Assembly (NCBI GenBank): GCA_030512335.1
Contig: JAULSU010000003.1
Location: 3,100,001-3,164,000, forward strand
Direction of reading: 5' to 3'
Origin: Immersiella caudata
Lineage: Eukaryota > Ascomycota > Sordariomycetes > Sordariales > Lasiosphaeriaceae
DNA: 64,000 bases
A program made the position numbers and the translations under genes. The notes below the pieces were generated by a model that saw nothing but the letters and a program-made list of their open reading frames with translations, was not told where the DNA came from and did no database searches. This document shows positions 58,914 to 64,000 of this stretch, one piece after another. Every line of letters starts with the position of its first letter. The first letter of the stretch is position 1.

Positions 58914-60177
58914 TCAGTGAGAATCATTAGGCGTGTTGGGGTTCGCATTCTCCGACTGGTAATAAAGAACAGGGCCTCGCGGAGGGGGGTCCTTTGCCTC
59001 GAAGAATTCTTTCAGTATCTTCTCATCGTGAGTGGCGGGGTGGCGGTGCGGCTGGTGCCGACAGCCTCGATGGCCCTCCTGTTGATACCCCCTGGGGAAC
59101 CCAGGAAAACCATAACCCTCGGCACCTTGAGTGCCGAACTGATGCGCCCTGAATTGAGTTTCATGTTCAACACGGCGGCGGTCTTCCTCCGCCTGCTGTC
59201 GGTCCTGCTGGGCGAGACGACGCTCCTCTTGGGCCTGAAGGCGGTCTTGCTCCGCCAGTCGACGCTCCTCGGTCGCAAGATGGTGCTCCTGCTGGGCAAG
59301 GCGGCGCTCCTCTTGAGCGCGGACGAGGTCCTGCTCCGCCAATCGACGCTCCTCCTTTGCGAGATGATACTCCTGCCGGGGAATACGATGTTGCTCTTCG
59401 GCAAGTTTGCGCTCCTTTCTGCCCCCGTTGCTCTTCTCATCTGCTTCCAAGACCATCTTCATGGCTTCCTTCTTTGCTGTATCGGCCATCTGTTGCTCCT
59501 TTTGAGCGCGCTCCAGCGTGCGCTTGGCCAGTTGGTCCAGCTCTTCCGCGCGCTGCTTCATGCCTTCGGCCTCAAAAAGCTTGGCCTTAGCTTCACGGAG
59601 CACCTCCTCGATCTCTTGAGGATGCGCTGTGGACGGCGTTGACTTGGTATTGGGTGTCAGCGGCTCAAAAGACATAGTCAGAGGAGTCATAATCATCGGC
59701 GTTAGCGACGCTGTACGACCGACGAGCGGAGAAGCCGTAGCAAAATTTGCTGTTGCAGTGGAAGGGGAAGGAGCCGCGATCGAAGGAGATGCCACGCTCC
59801 CTGCCGCTGTCATGGGGCGAGCCGACGGCGCACGAGACGTGCCGGGCGTCGGCCGGGCCGCGGCAGGAGAAGGGGCAGGCTCATCTCCGTAGTAAATCAC
59901 ACTCCCGCGAGTGGTCTCCGTCGTGGCATTGAAGAAGTCATTGACTGCATCATCCTCTCTCTAATCAAGATGTTAGATTGACACACTGATCGTCTCCTGG
60001 GATTGACGCGTGGATCTGACCTACGTGGTCGGGCGAGAATGGGCCTGAAGGTCGACCTCCACGGCCACGGAAGCCACCGCGGCCGCGCTCGCCGAAGCTG
60101 CCGCGACTGTAACCTCCGTATCCGCGACTGTGCTCACCGAAGCCGCCGCCACGAGAGTTTCCCCATCCAGAAGCCAT
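58914..60177 (-). CDS. Unrecognised RGG-box plus coiled-coil protein
   Basis: Exons 60177-60025 and 59960-58914 encode 399 aa; the 64-bp intron has GTAGGT and TTAG and joins SPDH to REDDAVNDFFNATTE. Residues 1-45 are Gly/Arg/Phe-rich with repeated RGG, RGY and RGS units (RGRGGFRGRGGR), typical of RNA-binding disordered segments. Residues about 75-160 are Ala/Ser/Pro/Thr-rich. Residues about 170-315 form a highly charged helix, including roughly five tandem 14-residue repeats of the form RRLAEQDxxxAQEE (59187-59378). The C-terminus is His/Pro-rich. No signal peptide or membrane segment. I do not recognise the family. An RNA-associated scaffold is a guess from composition. The RGG exon could instead be a separate gene, but the splice signals and continuous frame argue for one protein. 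Confidence 0.7.
59187..59378 (-). repeat. 42-bp (14-codon) tandem repeats in the coiled-coil gene
   Basis: About five imperfect copies encode RRLAEQDLVRAQEE, RRLAQQEHHLATEE, RRLAEQDRLQAQEE and RRLAQQDRQQAEED. Two heptads per unit give a continuous amphipathic or single alpha helix. Confidence 0.75.
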
Positions 60178-60872
60178 GATTTGAGGTAGAGGCGGAGTGA
60201 ACGCAGGTATGCTTGGGGGTTGAGGCAGATGGCTTTTGGCGCAAACAACAGGAAATAACTCCAGCCAGCTGGTTGTGAGGTGGGAGAGTTATGAAACCAA
60301 GTCCAGGTTGTAGAATGGTAGGGAATTTTCCGAGGTGTGGTTTGATTTGGAAAGGAAATAGCGAGAGGTGTGGAATAAATACTGGAGCTGGTAGAAAACG
60401 GCAGGAACGACCGCGCCCCAGGTCTTGACCCGTGTTACGGCGAATAGCCTCCGCAATAACCCCTCCACTTGAGCAAAGCCGTCGAGAAAGTTGTTCAGGT
60501 TCAGATGGCCACAGACCGGCCGCCGAATCTGGACGTGAGTGTCCCAATGAGCAAGGCCATCTGGGCCTCAGGACGGCACCCAGGACCATTACCCTGCGAG
60601 ACGAGAGTAAACAGCACAAAGGGGAAACCAACCTGGAACCGGGTGTAGGATCACAGAAAAAATAGACAGCCGGCCGGTGGGCAGTCTGAATCGGGAACAA
60701 GTGGCAAGAGAATGTGGTTGAGTTTCAACAAACACCATAAATCCAGGCGTTGGCGTTGATCGGTAAAAAAAAACCAAAAGAACTGTGTGACTGTAGTCCC
60801 GCTGCCGTAGAGATGAAGGGGTAACCGTTGTTGACAGACACATAGTAATGTGCCTCCTTTATTCTACCTACA
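60178..60872. other. Intergenic region between RGG-coiled-coil gene and POP3
   Basis: 695 bp holding the promoter of the RGG/coiled-coil gene and the 3' side of POP3. No further gene is supported; a 188-codon minus frame (60134-60700) lacks motifs and overlaps the RGG exon. Confidence 0.45.
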
Positions 60873-61672
60873 TTATGGCTCGCTAAGCGACGACATGGGC
60901 CTCTTCTCCTTAGCTGTCCCTATCTTTGTTGGTACAGGGTTGATCTTCGTCTCCTGATACCGAGCTGTGCGAGCTTGCTCGAGCCATGCAACGTCTATCG
61001 GCTCTACATGCTCACGCGCATAGTCGATCAATCCCCTTGCCTGCGGTGCACCTTCTCGCAAACCAATGCTAGATACGCGCGGGATCCCCAGCGCGGCACT
61101 GAGCCGTTCCTCACAGGCTTTTGAGAACCCAACCAACCTGATCGCAGGGCTGGAGGGTGTCGAATTGGAGGCTACGGCAACCATCTGGGGGAAATGGCAG
61201 TGAAAGGATGAGGACTGACCAGAGCGGGCAACGAAAACGACCGAATATGGCGGGTTTTCGGTACTGGGCGTGCTCTGGAGGTTTCGAGAGATATTTGCAA
61301 GCCCAACATCGACGCGGGTCATTATCTCTGGAGCGGGCGGTGTCTCTGGAGATGCTTCATTGTGTGAATTTCCCTGGCGGGCTTTCTTGCTCCGCCGACC
61401 CTTTGATGGGTTAAGGTGTGCTGATCTGTGAGCCCCGATGGGGGCAAGAAGACTGGGATATGAATTAGAGACAACAACAGTTGGTGGCAGGTTGCACACA
61501 CTGGCAGAGGAGCTCAAGGATGGCATCCTGGTCATCGGTGGTTATTTGTGGCCTGGGTTGCATGATCGAGTGAGCTCCTGGCATATGTGAGTAGGGGCGA
61601 TTTATTCGTTTCTCACCATGGCGCTGCAGAATAGGGGGTGTCCATTACATGGACTAATTTTTTCTTCTCCAT
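60873..61672 (-). CDS. POP3: POP3, RNase P / RNase MRP protein subunit
   Basis: Three exons: 61672-61617, 61552-61502 (51 nt) and 61452-60873, encoding 228 aa. The introns are 64 and 49 bp. The joined N-terminus MEKKKLVHVMDTPYSAAPWP, then QITTDDQDAILELLCHLLAP and IGAHRSAHLNPSKGRRSKKA, follows the fungal Pop3 pattern (LDTPFS..WP, DQ..ILELLC.LL.PIG.HR..H..PSKGKR). Downstream are VDVGLANISRNLQ, VVFVARSGQSSSFHCHFPQM, IRLVGFSKACEERLSAALGI and VDVAWLEQARTARYQETKIN-like blocks of the L7Ae-fold core. Pop3 binds the RNA subunits of RNase P and MRP in the nucleus/nucleolus, for tRNA 5' processing and rRNA ITS1 cleavage. Intron donors (GTGAGA, GTGTGT) are weak, and a first-ATG model in exon 3 would miss the N-terminus. 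Confidence 0.82.
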
Positions 61673-64000
61673 CATGACGGCTCCTGTGACGAAAAAGGTG
61701 AAAGGCGGGACGCCTGGCCTAGGAGGCCTGCCAAGGTCCCTGAATGTCTGCAGTGGACGTATATGTCATGCGCGCGTTAACGGGTAGGTGAGTGTGCTGA
61801 ATGTCGTAGAACGGGTTGCGGAGTGCTTGGCATTTGTGGTCCAGAGCGCTTCCCGAATTTTCGTTGTCTTTTTCCGCAGATCCTTCGACTTCGGTCGGCT
61901 GTCACCCAGGTCAATGTGGGCCGCTTACAAGGTTCGTGGTGCCAGCACCAGGCCAGGGTCCAACGGCAGGACAGGGACTATTCTTGGCGCTTTGTTCCGT
62001 CCCAGGTTTTGAGATCCAGACCACTTCAAGGTGGGATTTCATCGCATCAACCTCAGACTTAAGGCTCAGCTCGAGGTTTGTATCTTTTTGCGCAACTTTC
62101 TTCTCAACCTCAAGACCAGGGGTGCTTCTTTTGAGCAACTGGGGGTCGCTGAATACGTGATGTTTCCAACCTCTTTTTTTTTATATATATATTTTTAAAG
62201 CAGCTCCAGGCAGTTTCACACTCACCTCCAATGCGGATAGAATGCCTAGGATCTGGGGTTATGAGGATCCTCAGTAAAGCCGGTGCATCGTCTAGCCTAG
62301 CAAACGCCCGCCCGCCTCTTTTTCAAACCCACTCTACAGGTAGCTAGGGATCGGATACAAAGGCTGCGGCCATCAGAGATGAGAGCCCTTTAGTCAGTAC
62401 GCCAAGTATCATTGGCACTGGGAGCTAGGTATCTGCCCTCTCAATTTAAGGCTAGCATCCGCTGCTCTGAAGCCTTTCGCAATGTCGATAACGCCTCTAA
62501 AGAATACCTATATCCTGGTCTTGAAGAATGTGGATAAAGCTATCCAATGTTCAATTGATGCTATCTTACCTCGTCAAAGGACTGTATGGACCTGGGTAAC
62601 GTGTTTTTTTTTCCTTTTATACACGGACGGGAGCCGATGGCCCCTTTCTTCTGGCCGGAGCCTCCACCATGGTATAGACACCTGAGATTTCACTACCTAG
62701 TACCTGATAAGTACGCGTAGATAAGGCTGAGGATAAATGTGATGGGAAATGTTTCTGCCTTTTGGAGGGACAATGATCTTCAATTGGTCTAATTTGAAAT
62801 GAGGGTTATGGAAAGATCTTCCTGGCGCTTCTTTGCATCTTTTGCATTCATAAACGCATTTTCTGTTTTGTCACCCGCCTGGCTCGTGACGGGAGGTGGG
62901 CGGTCAAGTTTGCCTTTTCCACGTGGTAAGGTAGATAGCGTAAATACAGATTGCCTGCTGATGCTGTCGAGTGCGCCCTCTGTCCTTGAAACCTGCCTGC
63001 GTACCTCAGCAAGAAAAGGGACCCCAACACATCGCCCAGGCGTCAGATTCATCCCACCTTTGCCCGTGACAACATTGCCCATACCTCCTCCTGCCTGACC
63101 CGCTACGAAAAACCAAGCACTAGGTTCTACTGCTATCCAGCTTCACAAAGCCACGGGTTTAAGTAAGTTCCACGTCCAGTTTCGAGCCGCGCATTCAAGT
63201 CTCTGCAGCGTTGGCGAAGGCAACCGTGCCCTGCCTTGCGAGGGTTAACGCAAACAACCTAGCTCCCCCTCCACCCCCACCACAACACTGCACCAAGTAT
63301 CAGGGTTTATTTGAGCCTTTGCGGTATACTCCCCTCCTCGGCTCCATCTCGATCTATGCCCAGCCGCAACCTGTTGCTCAATTCCGCTAGCTGACCCCCA
63401 GGTCTGGGAAGCTTCGGGGACGTCCTCCACAGCAGTTTGTTAGGCCCACACCTCCCGTGGCTTGTGCGGGGTCATTGCCCCGCCTCGACCTCCCCACCCT
63501 TCCAACCTAGGCCCGGCTCGTCCTTTCAACAACGGCTTCCATAGCAGGGGCCAAAAGATCTCGACAAACCCTCGGGACGCGCAGCACACAGCCCTCAGGG
63601 CATTGCTTGGGCTTATGCACATTATTCGCAGATTCGCCCAAGGACACGGTATGTTTCTTTATCTTCTTGCTTTCGCCCTCACCCTTTGATCGAGTTGCCC
63701 GGCCACTGCGGCTCTCGATTTGCTCTTCAGCCTGGCTGGAGCTACCTACCTAGGTTGGTGGGTAGCTCTCTAGGCCGGGGTGTCTGCCTGCCCTGCCTTG
63801 TCCCTTCGATTGGTGCTTCCGATGCGGCCCACACAGATTTCCTTTCCCACCCTTCACTGACATCAACCTACCGACGTGCTGAATAGCGCCTACCTTACAC
63901 TTTCCCCAGGAAGCTCGGCTTCTCTCCGCTACGACAGGCTACTGAGGCAGAAAGGAGCTCACCAGTGCATGCTTTGGCTTTACGCTCAAGTTTCTGGCGC
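61673..64000. other. Right-end intergenic region, no supported gene
   Basis: The first few hundred bases should hold the POP3 promoter. It contains T-rich and TATATA sequence at about 62,174-62,200 and repeated TACCTAGG/TAGGTAGC elements (62,338, 62,428, 62,694 and 63,741-63,770). Stop-free frames of 60-114 codons show no motifs. The C/T-rich last 600 bp could be the promoter or leader of a gene beyond the window. Confidence 0.45.

Noticed and set aside
61911..62138. Minus-strand frame with a helix-like LEVEKKVAQKDTNLELSLKS
   Set aside because: Looks coiled-coil-like, but is only 75 codons, lacks splice-consistent extension and has no family resemblance.

Overview
The window is a nuclear segment of a filamentous ascomycete (Pezizomycotina, most likely a Sordariomycete). 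Evidence: genes carry 1-4 short introns, mostly 49-69 bp, with GTNNGT donors, CTAAC/CTGAC branch sites and TAG/CAG acceptors. The encoded proteins include filamentous-fungal forms of STE12 (homeodomain-like domain plus two C2H2 fingers), BUD4 (anillin/PH), PEX26-type peroxin, UTP10 and POP3. Genus cannot be assigned from sequence alone. I resolved 16 complete protein genes, one gene cut by the left edge, and one decayed gene. I found no rRNA, tRNA, CRISPR or complete autonomous transposon that I could support.

Layout. 1-384: start of SYF2 (minus), with a telomere-like telobox upstream. 1.8-4.0 kb: a kelch-repeat membrane protein broken by a stop and several frameshifts. 4.0-9.2 kb: gene-free DNA leading into ECL1-like (9238-10277, plus). 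12.9-17.1 kb: DRS2 flippase (minus), divergent from CRIPT (plus). 18.9-20.2 kb: epoxide hydrolase (minus). 20.9-22.9 kb: pinin-like (minus), divergent from RDS3/PHF5A (plus). 23.3-24.8 kb: PEX26-like (minus). 25.7-34.1 kb: UTP10 (minus), divergent from NOC3 (plus), with a nested inverted repeat between them. 34.1-44.4 kb: a 10.3-kb gene desert upstream of STE12 (plus). 47.9-50.0 kb: FAF1-like (minus), divergent from HIS6 (plus). 50.5-54.9 kb: BUD4 (minus), divergent from a type II NADH dehydrogenase (plus, 56.3-58.0 kb). 58.9-60.2 kb: an unrecognised RGG/coiled-coil protein (minus). 60.9-61.7 kb: POP3 (minus). 61.7-64.0 kb: no gene seen.

Functional theme. About half of the genes serve RNA processing or ribosome assembly: SYF2, pinin-like, RDS3 and arguably CRIPT for splicing; UTP10, NOC3 and FAF1 for ribosome biogenesis; POP3 for RNase P/MRP. 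Several sit head to head with 0.3-0.9 kb shared promoters. The two regulatory genes (ECL1-like and STE12) instead have 5-10 kb of non-coding DNA upstream.

Most notable observations: the nested inverted repeat in the UTP10/NOC3 promoter; an intron that splits the second STE12 zinc finger so that retention would delete its histidines; the multiply broken kelch gene among otherwise intact genes; the RGG plus 14-residue-repeat orphan gene; and the recurring TACCTAGGTA-type palindromes in the deserts. Exon boundaries were derived by hand from splice signals, reading-frame continuity and remembered family patterns, and have not been checked against transcripts.
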